Assembly (NCBI RefSeq): GCF_040640215.1
Contig: NZ_JBFABG010000003.1
Location: 248,001 to 312,000, forward strand
From: Actinosynnema sp040640215
GTDB taxonomy: Bacteria > Actinomycetota > Actinomycetes > Mycobacteriales > Pseudonocardiaceae
Reading direction: 5' to 3'
Length of the DNA: 64,000 nt
Made by a program: the position numbers and the translations under genes. The notes beneath the pieces were generated by a model. It did no database searches and was not told the DNA's origin. It was given only the letters and a program-made list of their open reading frames with translations. Below, one piece after another: positions 41,298 to 50,374 of this stretch. Numbering within the stretch: position 1 is the stretch's first letter; the number at the start of each line of letters is the position of its first letter.

Positions 41298-42512
41298 TCA
41301 GGTCAGCCGGTGCACGACGGCGTCGGCGAGCAGCCGGCCGCGCGCGGTGAGCACGCAGCGGCCCCGGTCGAGGGCGTCGGCGTCGAGCAGGCCGTCCGCG
41401 GCGGCGGCCCGTGCCTCGGCCCGGCCGGGGTCGTCCAGCACGTCGACCGGCAGCCCGGCGGCCAGCCGCAGCTCCAGCAGCACCCGCTCGACCCGCCGGT
41501 CCTCGGCGGTCAGGGTCTCCCGGCCGGCGGCCGGGGAGGTCCCGGCGGCCAGCAGCTCGCTGTACCTGGCGGGGTGCTTGACGTTCCACCAGCGGACGCC
41601 GCCGACGTGGCTGTGCGCGCCGGGGCCCGCGCCCCACCAGTCCGCGCCCTGCCAGTACAGGACGTTGTGCCGGCACTCGGCGGCGGGCGACGCGGCCCAG
41701 TTCGACACCTCGTACCAGTCCAGGCCCTGGGCGGTGAGCGCGGCGTCGACCATCTCGTACTTGTCGGCCAGCACGTCGTCGTCGGGCATCGGCAGCTCGC
41801 CGCGGCCCACCCGGCGGGCCAGCGCGGTGCCCTCCTCGACGATCAGCGCGTACGCCGAGACGTGGTCCACGCCCGCCCCGGCGACCGCGTCCAGCGACGC
41901 CCGCAGGTCGTCGGCGGACTCGCCGGGGGTGCCGTAGATGAGGTCCAGGTTCACGTGGTCGAAGCCGGCGGCGCGGGCCTCGCGGGCGGCGGCCGGCGGG
42001 CGGCCGGGCGTGTGCGCGCGGTCCAGCACGGTGAGCACGTGGCGGGCCGCCGACTGCATCCCCAGCGACACCCTGGTGTAACCCGCGTCACGGATACCGG
42101 CGAAGAACTCCGGTGACGTGGACTCGGGGTTGGACTCGGTGGTCACCTCGGCGTCGTCCGCAAGGCCGAACGACGATCGGACGGCGGTCAGCACCTCGGC
42201 GAGGCCGTTCGCACCGAGCAGTGACGGAGTGCCACCGCCGACGAACACGGTGTTCACGGCCGGCGCAGTGCCCAGGACGGTCGCGGCCAGGTCCAGTTCC
42301 CGTTTCACCGCCTCGATCCACGAGCCGGGAGAGGCGGAAGTGCCCAGCTCACCGGCGGTGTAGGTGTTGAAATCGCAGTAGCCGCAGCGGGTCGCGCAGA
42401 ACGGGACGTGCACGTAGACGCCGAACGGGCGGGAGCCGAGACCGGCCAGGGCGGTCACGGGCAGTGAGCCGTCGGGCGGCGCGGGGTCGCCGATCGGCAG
42501 AGCGGAGGGCAT
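41298..42512 (-). CDS. hemW: radical SAM protein HemW (coproporphyrinogen oxidase-like)
   Basis: This 404-residue radical SAM protein is of the HemN/HemW type. The cluster motif CATRCGYCDFNTY (CxxxCxxC) follows YVHVPF. NTVFVGGGTPSLL and RVSLGMQSAARHVLTVLDRAH are conserved. A C-terminal HemN_C region contains WYEVSNWAASPAAECRHNVLYW. HemW proteins lack the extra N-terminal residues of true HemN and serve in haem insertion or trafficking. ATG at 42512 with a G-rich sequence just upstream; an ATG three codons earlier is possible. Confidence 0.93.
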   Translation of the reverse strand: MPSALPIGDPAPPDGSLPVTALAGLGSRPFGVYVHVPFCATRCGYCDFNTYTAGELGTSASPGSWIEAVKRELDLAATVLGTAPAVNTVFVGGGTPSLLGANGLAEVLTAVRSSFGLADDAEVTTESNPESTSPEFFAGIRDAGYTRVSLGMQSAARHVLTVLDRAHTPGRPPAAAREARAAGFDHVNLDLIYGTPGESADDLRASLDAVAGAGVDHVSAYALIVEEGTALARRVGRGELPMPDDDVLADKYEMVDAALTAQGLDWYEVSNWAASPAAECRHNVLYWQGADWWGAGPGAHSHVGGVRWWNVKHPARYSELLAAGTSPAAGRETLTAEDRRVERVLLELRLAAGLPVDVLDDPGRAEARAAAADGLLDADALDRGRCVLTARGRLLADAVVHRLT

Positions 42513-42606
42513 GGCCCCCATTGTCCCATTTACCAGCAGCGGGACGTCCGTCCCACCATGCGGATGGCGGTGGACCACGGGGTGGACGCGTGGCACGCTG
42601 ACGACC

Positions 42607-42693
42607 ATGACGTCGAACGGAATCCGCCTGGTGGTACGCCGCCACGTCGACTTCCGTCGTGTCTCCAGCGCGATGTGCCGTCGTTCGGCATAA
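42607..42693 (+). CDS. putative cysteine-type leader peptide
   Basis: This 28-residue frame (MTSNGIRLVVRRHVDFRRVSS followed by AMCRRSA) lies 114 bases before sirA. The RRHVDFxRVSSAxCR pattern is that of the short 'putative leader peptides' encoded in front of sulfur assimilation genes of actinomycetes. The single Cys codon near the end suggests attenuation by cysteine supply, as shown for cysteine-rich leader ORFs in mycobacteria. The following leader can form GGTGCGC (42727-42733) with GCGCACC (42773-42779). No ribosome site precedes the ATG, so it may be leaderless. Confidence 0.7.
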   Translation: MTSNGIRLVVRRHVDFRRVSSAMCRRSA

Positions 42694-42806
42694 CTCGCGC
42701 CTGATGTGTTGTTCCCGTCGGCGCCGGGTGCGCTGACGAGACCCCCACCACGTGCTCCACCGGGACTCGCACGCGCACCAGCGCCCCGAATCCCCGGAGG
42801 ACGAAG

Positions 42807-44489
42807 ATGGTCCCCCCGACGACTACACCTCAGCGTGCCAAGCAGCGCCGAGGTGAGGGGCAGTGGGCGCTGGGCTACCGCGAACCGCTGAACCCCAACG
42901 AGCGGAGCAAGAAGGACGACAACCCGCTCAACGTGCGGGCGCGGATCGAGAACATCTACGCCCACGGCGGTTTCGACTCCATCGACCCGGCGGACCTGCG
43001 CGGCAGGTTCCGCTGGTACGGCCTCTACACCCAGCGCAAGCCGGGCATCGACGGTGGGCGCACGGCCACCCTGGAGCCCGAGGAGCTGGACGACGAGTAC
43101 TTCATGCTGCGCGTCCGGATCGACGGCGGGCGGCTCACCACCGAGCAGCTCGCGCTGGTCGGCGAGCTGTCGCAGACCTACGCGCGCGACACGGCCGACA
43201 TCACCGACCGGCAGAACGTGCAGTACCACTGGATCCGCATCGAGGACGTGCCCGCGATCTGGCAGAAGCTGGAAGCGGCCGGCCTGACCACGATGGAGGC
43301 GTGCGGCGACAGCCCGCGCGTCGTGCTCGGCTCGCCGGTCGCGGGCATCGCCGAGGACGAGGTGCTCGACGGGTCCCCCGCGATCGACGAGATCCTGCGC
43401 CGCTACATCGGCGACCCCCGGTTCGCGAACCTGCCGCGCAAGTTCAAGACCGCGATCTCCGGCCTGCCGGACGTGGCGCACGAGATCCACGACGTGGCGT
43501 TCGTCGGCGTGGACCACCCCGAGCACGGCCCCGGGTTCGACCTGTGGGTCGGCGGCGGCCTGTCCACCAACCCGATGCTCGGCAAGCGGCTGGGCGCGTG
43601 GGTGGCGAGCGAGGACGTGCCCGACGTGTGGGAGGGCGTGATCAGCCTCTTCCGCGACTACGGCTACCGCCGGCTGCGGCACCGCGCGCGGATCAAGTTC
43701 CTGGTCGCCGACTGGGGCCCGGAGAAGTTCCGCGAGGTGCTGGAGACCGAGTACCTCCAGCGGAAACTGGCCGACGGGCCCGCGCCCGAGGTGCCGGAGA
43801 TCCCGTACGACCACATCGGCGTGCACCGGCAGAAGGACGGCCTGCACTACGTCGGCGCGGCCCCGATCGCGGGCCGGGTGTCGGGTTCCACGCTGGTCGA
43901 GGTCGCGAAGGCGGCGGAGCGGGCCGGGTCGAACCGGGTCCGGCTGACGCCGCAGCAGAAGCTGGTCGTGCTGGACGTGCCGGAGGCCGGGATCTCCGGG
44001 CTCCAGGCGGACCTGGCGAAGCTGGGGTTGCAGACCGAGCCCTCGCCGTGGCGGCGCGGCGTGATGGCCTGCACCGGCATCGAGTTCTGCAAGCTGGCGA
44101 TCGTGGAGACCAAGGCCCGCGCGGTGGACCTGGTGTCGGTGCTGGAGGAGCGGCTCGCGGACGTGGTGGACGGCGTGACCGCGCCGATCTCCGTGCACAT
44201 CAACGGCTGCCCCAACTCGTGCGCCCGCATCCAGACCGCGGACATCGGGCTCAAGGGCCAGATCGTGACCGACGAGGAGGGCCGGCAGGTCGAGGGCTTC
44301 CAGGTGCACCTGGGCGGCGGGCTCGGCCTCGACGCCGGTTTCGGCCGGAAGCTGCGCGGCCACAAGGTGACCGGTGCGGAACTGCCCGGCTACGTGGAAC
44401 GGGTGGTGCGCAACTTCGTCGGGCAGCGCAAGGATGACGAGCGTTTCGCACAATGGGTCACCCGCGCCGACGAGGCCGATCTGAAATGA
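42807..44489 (+). CDS. sirA: ferredoxin-dependent sulfite reductase
   Basis: This 560-residue siroheme enzyme reduces sulfite to sulfide in assimilation. The [4Fe-4S]/siroheme cysteines are in VMACTGIEFCKLAIVE and HINGCPNSCARIQTADIG. Two repeated nitrite/sulfite reductase ferredoxin-like halves surround them (with YFMLRVRIDGGRLTTEQL in the first). The EACGDSPR Cys and the early YFMLR Tyr correspond to the Tyr-Cys cross-link known in M. tuberculosis SirA (NirA). ATG start with GGAGGA 5 bases upstream. It is first in a coupled operon with cysH and the siroheme chelatase gene, which supports sulfite rather than nitrite as substrate. Confidence 0.93.
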   Translation: MVPPTTTPQRAKQRRGEGQWALGYREPLNPNERSKKDDNPLNVRARIENIYAHGGFDSIDPADLRGRFRWYGLYTQRKPGIDGGRTATLEPEELDDEYFMLRVRIDGGRLTTEQLALVGELSQTYARDTADITDRQNVQYHWIRIEDVPAIWQKLEAAGLTTMEACGDSPRVVLGSPVAGIAEDEVLDGSPAIDEILRRYIGDPRFANLPRKFKTAISGLPDVAHEIHDVAFVGVDHPEHGPGFDLWVGGGLSTNPMLGKRLGAWVASEDVPDVWEGVISLFRDYGYRRLRHRARIKFLVADWGPEKFREVLETEYLQRKLADGPAPEVPEIPYDHIGVHRQKDGLHYVGAAPIAGRVSGSTLVEVAKAAERAGSNRVRLTPQQKLVVLDVPEAGISGLQADLAKLGLQTEPSPWRRGVMACTGIEFCKLAIVETKARAVDLVSVLEERLADVVDGVTAPISVHINGCPNSCARIQTADIGLKGQIVTDEEGRQVEGFQVHLGGGLGLDAGFGRKLRGHKVTGAELPGYVERVVRNFVGQRKDDERFAQWVTRADEADLK

Positions 44490-44644
44490 GCGAACGCGCG
44501 ACCCCCTTTTACTGCCCCTATTGCGGTGACGAGGACCTCCGGCCGCAGGAGGAGCCGAGCTACTCGTGGCTGTGCGCCTCCTGCCGCCGCGTGTTCACGG
44601 TGAAGTTCGTGGGTCTCAACCTTCCTCAGGAGGTGCAGCGATGA
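44486..44644 (+). CDS. small zinc-ribbon protein in the cys operon
   Basis: This 52-residue protein overlaps sirA and cysH by 4 bases at either end (ATGA junctions). It has two CxxC pairs (FYCPYCGDEDLRP and LCASCRRVFTVKF), a single zinc ribbon. Similar short proteins are found between sirA and cysH in other actinomycetes. The conserved linkage suggests a function in sulfite or APS reduction, perhaps as an iron-sulfur or zinc-binding accessory. No activity is known. Confidence 0.8.
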   Translation: MSERATPFYCPYCGDEDLRPQEEPSYSWLCASCRRVFTVKFVGLNLPQEVQR

Positions 44645-45342
44645 CCACCCCCACCAGGGTCGAGGAACTGAAGGTGATCGCCGAGTCGGCCGCGGTCGAA
44701 CTGGCCGACGCGTCCGCCGACGAGGCGCTGGCCTGGACCGCCCGGACGTTCGGCGAGAGCTGGATCGTCGCGTCGAACATGCAGGACGCCGTGCTGGTCG
44801 ACCTGGCCACCAAGGTGAAGCCGGACATCGACGTCCTGTTCCTGGAGACCGGCTACCACTTCGCCGAGACCATCGGCACCCGGGACGCGGTGGACCTGGT
44901 CTACCCGGAGGTGCACGTGGTGAACGCCGCCGCCGAGCAGTCGGTGGCCGACCAGGAGCGCGAATTCGGCCCGCTCAACCGGACCGACCCGGCCAGGTGC
45001 TGCAACCTGCGCAAGGTCGTCCCGTTGCAGCGCACGCTGAAGAACTACGACGCGTGGGTCACCGGCGTGCGCCGGGTCGACGCGCCGACCCGCGCGAACA
45101 CGCCGATCGTGCAGTGGGACGACCGCAACGGGCTGGTCAAGGTCAACCCCATCGCGCCGTGGTCCGACGACGAGTTCAACGCCTACATCGCCGAGCACGG
45201 GATCTTGGAGAACCCGTTGGTGCAGGCCGGTTATCCCTCCATCGGCTGCGCGCCGTGCACCGCGAAGCCCGTGCCGGGGTCGGACCCGCGCAGCGGTCGG
45301 TGGGCGGGCACAGCGAAGACAGAATGCGGGTTGCACGGATGA
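44641..45342 (+). CDS. cysH: APS reductase (phosphoadenylyl-sulfate reductase family)
   Basis: This 233-residue enzyme reduces activated sulfate to sulfite with thioredoxin. Features are the PP-loop-like SWIVASNMQDAVLVDL, LFLETGYHFAET and TGVRRVDAPTR. Two cysteine pairs, ARCCNLRKV and IGCAPCTAK, bind the [4Fe-4S] cluster of the APS-using type. The catalytic Cys is in TECGLHG at the C-terminus. The operon's cysN lacks an APS kinase domain, in agreement with APS as direct substrate. ATG start overlaps the zinc-ribbon stop. Confidence 0.95.
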   Translation: MTTPTRVEELKVIAESAAVELADASADEALAWTARTFGESWIVASNMQDAVLVDLATKVKPDIDVLFLETGYHFAETIGTRDAVDLVYPEVHVVNAAAEQSVADQEREFGPLNRTDPARCCNLRKVVPLQRTLKNYDAWVTGVRRVDAPTRANTPIVQWDDRNGLVKVNPIAPWSDDEFNAYIAEHGILENPLVQAGYPSIGCAPCTAKPVPGSDPRSGRWAGTAKTECGLHG

Positions 45343-46262
45343 CGACGACTGATGTCCGGCCGCCGGTTGCCGGGTTGGATACCTTGGGACGCCTCGAATC
45401 CGAAGCGATCCACATCTTCCGGGAGGTCGCGGGCGAGTTCGACCGGCCGGTGATCCTGTTCTCCGGCGGCAAGGACTCGACGCTGCTGCTGCACCTGGCG
45501 GTGAAGGCGTTCTGGCCCGCGCCGGTGCCGTTCCCGCTGCTGCACGTGGACACCGGCCACAACTTCGAGGAGGTCATCGACTTCCGCGACCGCGTGGTGG
45601 CGCAGCACGGGCTGCGGCTGGAGGTCGCCAAGGTCCAGGACTTCATCGACGACGGCCGGCTCGCGGAACGCCCGGACGGCACCCGCAATCCACTGCAAAC
45701 CGTTCCACTGCTGGATGCGATCACCTCTCACAAATTCGACGCGGTGTTCGGCGGCGGACGCCGTGACGAGGAGCGGGCACGGGCCAAGGAGCGCATTTTC
45801 AGCCTACGGAACGCATTCGGTCAGTGGGAGCCCAGGCGGCAGCGTCCCGAATTGTGGAACCTCTACAACGGAAGGCACCGTCCGGGGGAACATGTGCGGG
45901 TATTCCCGCTCTCCAACTGGACCGAGCTGGACGTCTGGCACTACATCGCGCGAGAGGAGATCGAGTTGCCGTCGATCTACTACGCGCACCGCCGCGACGT
46001 CTACCTCCGGGACGGCATGTGGCTGGCCGAAGGGCCGTGGGGCGGTCCGCGTGACGGCGAGGAGCTGCTCACCAAGACCGTCCGCTACCGGACCGTCGGC
46101 GACGGCTCCTGCACGGGAGCCGTCGAGTCCGACGCCGCCGACATCGAGTCGGTGATCGCCGAGGTCGCCGCGTCGCGGCTGACCGAGCGCGGCGCGACCC
46201 GGGCCGACGACCGGTTGTCGGAGGCCGCCATGGAGGACCGCAAGCGGGAGGGCTACTTCTAA
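45339..46262 (+). CDS. cysD: sulfate adenylyltransferase subunit 2
   Basis: This 307-residue small subunit of ATP sulfurylase forms APS from sulfate and ATP with CysN. The PP-loop is VILFSGGKDSTLLLHLA; other conserved parts are LLHVDTGHNFEEVIDFRD, FGGGRRDEERARAKERIFS and PLSNWTELDVWHYI. The ATG overlaps the cysH stop by 4 bases and the stop abuts cysN. Confidence 0.96.
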   Translation: MTTTDVRPPVAGLDTLGRLESEAIHIFREVAGEFDRPVILFSGGKDSTLLLHLAVKAFWPAPVPFPLLHVDTGHNFEEVIDFRDRVVAQHGLRLEVAKVQDFIDDGRLAERPDGTRNPLQTVPLLDAITSHKFDAVFGGGRRDEERARAKERIFSLRNAFGQWEPRRQRPELWNLYNGRHRPGEHVRVFPLSNWTELDVWHYIAREEIELPSIYYAHRRDVYLRDGMWLAEGPWGGPRDGEELLTKTVRYRTVGDGSCTGAVESDAADIESVIAEVAASRLTERGATRADDRLSEAAMEDRKREGYF

Positions 46263-47603
46263 ATGAGCGACCTGTTGAGGCTGGCCACCGCGGGCAGCGT
46301 GGACGACGGTAAGTCCACGCTGGTCGGCAGGCTGCTCTACGACACGAAATCCGTGCTGGCGGACACCCTGGACGCCGTGCACCGGGCCAGCGCCGACCGG
46401 GGTCTGGCCACGCCGGACCTCTCGCTGCTGGTCGACGGGCTCCGCTCGGAACGCGAGCAGGGCATCACCATCGACGTGGCCTACCGGTACTTCGCGACCC
46501 CCAGGAGGTCGTTCGTGCTGGCCGACACCCCGGGCCACGTGCAGTACACCCGGAACACGGTGACCGGCGCGTCCACCGCGCAGCTCGGCGTGCTCCTGGT
46601 GGACGCCCGCAAGGGTGTGATCGAGCAGACCCGCCGGCACGCGGCGGTGCTCGCCCTGCTGGGCGTGCCGCGCCTGGTGCTCGCGGTGAACAAGATCGAC
46701 CTGGTGGACTACGCGGAGCTCACCTTCTCCCGCATCGCCAAGGAGTTCACCGCGCACGCCACCGCGCTCGGGTACGGCGAGGACGCCGTGGTCGAGATCC
46801 CGGTGTCCGCGCTCGCGGGCGACAACGTGGTGGAGCGCTCGGTGAACACGCCGTGGTACTCGGGGCCGACGCTGCTGGAGCACCTGGAGACGGTGCCGGT
46901 GGAGCCGGACCCGCACGACGCGCCGTTCCGCTTCCCGGTGCAGTACGTGATCCGCCCGCGCACCGCGGAGTTCCCGGACTACCGGGGCTACGCGGGGCAG
47001 GTCGCGGCGGGGACCATCCGGGTCGGCGACGAGGTCAGCGTGCTGCCCTCGGGGCTGCGCAGCAGGGTCACCGGCATCGACACCGCCGACGGCCCGCTGA
47101 CCGGGGCCGCCGCGGGCCAGTCGGTGACGCTGCTGCTGGAGCACGACCTGGACATCGCGCGCGGCGAGCTGGTCGCCGGCGGCGAACTGCCCACGGTCAC
47201 CGACGAGTTCGAGGCCACCGTGTGCTGGTTGGCCGAGAAGCCGCTCAAGGCGGGTGCGCGGGTGCTGGTCAAGCACGGCACGCGCACGGTCCAGGCGATG
47301 GTCACCGAGCTGCGCACGCGGTTCGACGAGCAGCGGCTGGCCGCCTCCGACGCCCCCGGATCGCTGGAGCTGAACGACATCGGCCAGGTCGTGCTGCGCA
47401 CGGCCGAGCCGGTCCCCCTCGACGACTACACCCACAACCGCCGCACCGGCGCGTTCCTGGTCATCGACGCCGCCGACGGCGGCACGCTGGCCGCCGGCCT
47501 GGTCGGAGCGCCGCTGCCCGTGCTGGACGGCGTGGACACCTGTACGGAGGGCGGGAACACCGCCCCCACCGACACCCACGCCCTCGTCTCCCCCGGTCCC
47601 TGA
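46263..47603 (+). CDS. cysN: sulfate adenylyltransferase subunit 1 (GTPase), without CysC domain
   Basis: This 446-residue GTPase drives sulfate activation. Motifs are G1 GSVDDGKST, G3 DTPGH, G4 NKID, and an EF-Tu-like second domain (FPVQYVIRPRTAEFPDYRGYAG). The protein ends after the third domain, so there is no fused APS kinase as in M. tuberculosis CysNC. That fits an assimilation route through APS reductase. Its ATG follows the cysD stop without a gap. Confidence 0.95.
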   Translation: MSDLLRLATAGSVDDGKSTLVGRLLYDTKSVLADTLDAVHRASADRGLATPDLSLLVDGLRSEREQGITIDVAYRYFATPRRSFVLADTPGHVQYTRNTVTGASTAQLGVLLVDARKGVIEQTRRHAAVLALLGVPRLVLAVNKIDLVDYAELTFSRIAKEFTAHATALGYGEDAVVEIPVSALAGDNVVERSVNTPWYSGPTLLEHLETVPVEPDPHDAPFRFPVQYVIRPRTAEFPDYRGYAGQVAAGTIRVGDEVSVLPSGLRSRVTGIDTADGPLTGAAAGQSVTLLLEHDLDIARGELVAGGELPTVTDEFEATVCWLAEKPLKAGARVLVKHGTRTVQAMVTELRTRFDEQRLAASDAPGSLELNDIGQVVLRTAEPVPLDDYTHNRRTGAFLVIDAADGGTLAAGLVGAPLPVLDGVDTCTEGGNTAPTDTHALVSPGP

Positions 47604-47627
47604 TCCTCCAGAAAGGCCACCGCCGCC

Positions 47628-48707
47628 GTGCGCACCCGACGCAGCACCTTCACCAGGACAGTCGCTTTACTGACCGCGTTCGTCGCCCTCGCCGCGTGCT
47701 CCCGGGCGGGCGGCGGTGAGGCCGCAGCCCCCGCCCAGGACAAGGGCCCGGCCGCCGAGATCCGGCTGGGCTACTTCCCGAACGTCACCCACGCCGCCGC
47801 GCTGATCGGCGTCGACAAGGGCCTGTTCGCGAAAGAGCTGGGCGGCACCAAGCTCACCCCGCAGACGTTCAACGCCGGTCCCGAGGCGGTCAACGCGCTG
47901 CTCGGCGAGTCGCTGGACGCGACTTTCATCGGGTCCGGCCCGGCGATCAACGCGTTCGCCAAGTCCAAGGGCGAGGCGGTGCGGCTGGTGGCCGGTGCCA
48001 CCTCCGGTGGTGCGCAGCTCGTGGTGAAGCCGGAGATCGCCTCGGCGGCCGATCTCCGGGGCAAGGTCATCACCGCCCCGCAGCTGGGCAACACCCAGGA
48101 CGTGTCGCTCAAGAAGTGGCTGTCCGACCAGAAGCTCGGCGTCGGCGCGGGTGCCGACCAGGTGAACGTGACCAACACGGAGAACGCGCAGTCGCTCGAC
48201 CTGTTCAAGAAGGGCGACATCCAGGGCGCGTGGGCCCCGGAGCCGTGGTCGTCGCGGCTGGTGCTCGACGCCGGCGCGAAGGTGCTGCTGGACGAGAAGA
48301 CCCTGTGGGACGGCGGGAAGTTCCCGACCACCGTGCTGCTGGTGCGGGCCGAGTTCCTGGCGGAGCACCCGCAGACCGTCGAGGCGCTGATCAGGGGCCA
48401 CCTCGCGGCCACCGACCTCGCACTGGCCGACAAGTCCGAGGCCAAGCAGGTGGTCAACAACGCGCTCAAGGCGCTCACCGGCAAGTCGCTCGGCGAACCG
48501 GTGCTCGACCGGGCGTTCGACAACATCGAGCTGACCCTCGACCCGCAGGCCGGGACGTTCCCGCGGTTGGCGGAGGACGCGGTCACCGCGGGCGTCGCCA
48601 AGGAAGCCGCGGACGTCGCCGGGCTGGCGGACTTCACGCTGCTGAACAAGGTGCTCACGGCCGCGGGCAAACCGCCCGTGGACTCCGCCGGGCTGGACAA
48701 GAAGTAA
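47628..48707 (+). CDS. ABC transporter substrate-binding lipoprotein (SsuA/TauA-like)
   Basis: This 359-residue periplasmic-type protein has a lipoprotein signal (LLTAFVALAACSR, Cys 24) and the NMT1/SsuA fold: EIRLGYFPNVTHAAALIGVDKGLF, ATFIGSGPAINAFAKSKGE, GKVITAPQLGNTQDVSLKKWL (in part GNTQDVSLKKWL) and GAWAPEPWSSRLV. Such proteins bind sulfonates, taurine, nitrate or related anions. The place at the end of the cys operon suggests an organosulfonate or other sulfur compound. GTG start. Confidence 0.88.
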   Translation: MRTRRSTFTRTVALLTAFVALAACSRAGGGEAAAPAQDKGPAAEIRLGYFPNVTHAAALIGVDKGLFAKELGGTKLTPQTFNAGPEAVNALLGESLDATFIGSGPAINAFAKSKGEAVRLVAGATSGGAQLVVKPEIASAADLRGKVITAPQLGNTQDVSLKKWLSDQKLGVGAGADQVNVTNTENAQSLDLFKKGDIQGAWAPEPWSSRLVLDAGAKVLLDEKTLWDGGKFPTTVLLVRAEFLAEHPQTVEALIRGHLAATDLALADKSEAKQVVNNALKALTGKSLGEPVLDRAFDNIELTLDPQAGTFPRLAEDAVTAGVAKEAADVAGLADFTLLNKVLTAAGKPPVDSAGLDKK

Positions 48708-48729
48708 CTCAGGGGAAGGCAGGCACACC

Positions 48730-49515
48730 ATGACCGCCACGCTTGAGAGCACCGCGCAGTCCGCAGTGGACCCAGCGGTGACCTTGTCCGCCGTGCGCAA
48801 GTCGTTCGGACACGGCTCGAATTCCGTACTCGCGCTCGACGGCGTCGACCTGCGGGTCGTGCCCGGTGAATTCGTGTGCCTGCTGGGCGCGTCCGGTTGC
48901 GGCAAGTCGACCTTGCTGAACCTGGTCGCCGGGCTGGACGCGCCCACCTCCGGCTCCATCGAGCTGACCACGTCCCGGCCCGCCGTGATGTTCCAGGAGG
49001 CCGCGCTGATGCCGTGGCTGACGGCGGCGCGCAACGTGGAGCTGCCGCTGCGCCTGGCGGGCCTCAAGCGGGCCGCGCGCCGGGCGAAGGCGGGCGAGCT
49101 GCTCTCGCTGGTGCGCCTGGCGGAAGCCGGCCACAAGCGCCCGCACGAGCTGTCCGGCGGCATGCGCCAGCGCGTGGCGCTGGCCCGCGCGCTGGCCTCC
49201 ACGCTGGGCAGCGCCGAGGAGGGTTCGCCCGGTCTGCTGCTGATGGACGAGCCCTTCGCCGCGCTCGACGCCATCACCCGCGACGTGCTCCAGGCGGAGC
49301 TGGTGCGGGTGTGGCGGGAGACCAACACCGCGATCGTGTTCGTCACGCACGACGTGCGCGAGGCCGTGCGGCTGGCGCAGCGGGTCGTCCTGCTGTCCTC
49401 CCGCCCCGGTCGCGTGGTCCGCGAGTGGTCCACCGTGGACGGTGACGAGCCCGCGCTGATCGACGACATCACCAGCCACCTGCGAGAGGTGATCAGTGGC
49501 CACGCCGCGGCTTGA
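48730..49515 (+). CDS. ABC transporter ATP-binding protein (SsuB-like)
   Basis: This 261-residue ATPase has Walker A GASGCGKST, Q-loop VMFQEAALMPW, signature LSGGMRQRVALARAL, Walker B LLLMDEPFAALD and switch His in FVTHDVREAVRLA. The DEPFAALD and THDVxEAV forms are typical of the nitrate/sulfonate/taurine subfamily. ATG start with GGAAGG about 10 bases upstream. The 3' end overlaps the permease gene by 20 bases. Confidence 0.93.
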   Translation: MTATLESTAQSAVDPAVTLSAVRKSFGHGSNSVLALDGVDLRVVPGEFVCLLGASGCGKSTLLNLVAGLDAPTSGSIELTTSRPAVMFQEAALMPWLTAARNVELPLRLAGLKRAARRAKAGELLSLVRLAEAGHKRPHELSGGMRQRVALARALASTLGSAEEGSPGLLLMDEPFAALDAITRDVLQAELVRVWRETNTAIVFVTHDVREAVRLAQRVVLLSSRPGRVVREWSTVDGDEPALIDDITSHLREVISGHAAA

Positions 49516-50374
49516 GAACGACCTCGCGGCGGTCGGGGCGGGCCTGGACGCGCTGGACGCGCCGACCCGGGAGCAGCGCCCGTCGCTGGGCAAGAGGTTC
49601 GTGCGCACCGGGGTGCCGCCGCTGATCGCGTTGGGGCTGCTGCTCGGCGCGTGGCAGGCGCTGTGGGCGTCCGCGATCTGGCCCGAGTACCAGTTGCCCT
49701 CGCCCGCGTCGGTGTGGGCGGCGGTCGCCGAGGCCATCGAGACCGGCCGCGCGCTGGACGTGCTGTGGACGTCGGTGAGCCGGGCCGTGCTGGGCTTCCT
49801 GACCGCCGTGGTGATCGCCACCCCGCTGGGGCTGCTGATCGCCAAGGTGCGGGTGGTGCGCGCGGCGATCGGCTCGCTGGTCACCGGCCTCCAGTCGCTG
49901 CCGTCCGTGGCGTGGGTGCCGGCGGGCATCCTGTGGTTCGGCGCGACCCCCTCGACCATCTACTTCGTGGTGCTGATGGGTTCCGTCCCGTCCATCGCCA
50001 ACGGCCTGGTGGCGGGGGTCGACCAGATCCCGCCGCTGCTGCCCCGGGTCGGGCAGGCGCTCGGCGCGGGCCGGCTGGCCGCCGCCCGGCACATCCTGCT
50101 GCCCGCCGCGCTGCCCGGCTACCTGGCCGGGTTGAAGCAGGGGTGGGCGTTCTCGTGGCGCTCGCTGATGGCGGCGGAGATCATCGCGACCTCGCCGCAG
50201 CTCGGCGAGGGCCTCGGGCAGTACCTGCACAACGGGTCGTCGCTCAACGACATCTCCGTGGTGATCGCGGCGATCTTCCTGATCCTGCTGGTCGGCGTCG
50301 GCATCGAGCTGCTGGTGTTCCGGCCGCTGGAGCGGGCGGTGTTGCGCGCCCGCGGTCTGACGGGTGCGCTGTGA
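49496..50374 (+). CDS. ABC transporter permease (SsuC-like)
   Basis: This 292-residue protein has six hydrophobic segments. The EAA loop (LGAGRLAAARHILLPAALPGYLAGLKQGWAFSW, in part ARHILLPAALPGYLAGLK) would contact the ATPase. PSVAWVPAGILWFGATPSTIYFVV is typical of the sulfonate/nitrate permease family. GTG start with AGAGG 6 bases upstream lies inside the ATPase gene. Confidence 0.92.
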   Translation: MATPRLENDLAAVGAGLDALDAPTREQRPSLGKRFVRTGVPPLIALGLLLGAWQALWASAIWPEYQLPSPASVWAAVAEAIETGRALDVLWTSVSRAVLGFLTAVVIATPLGLLIAKVRVVRAAIGSLVTGLQSLPSVAWVPAGILWFGATPSTIYFVVLMGSVPSIANGLVAGVDQIPPLLPRVGQALGAGRLAAARHILLPAALPGYLAGLKQGWAFSWRSLMAAEIIATSPQLGEGLGQYLHNGSSLNDISVVIAAIFLILLVGVGIELLVFRPLERAVLRARGLTGAL

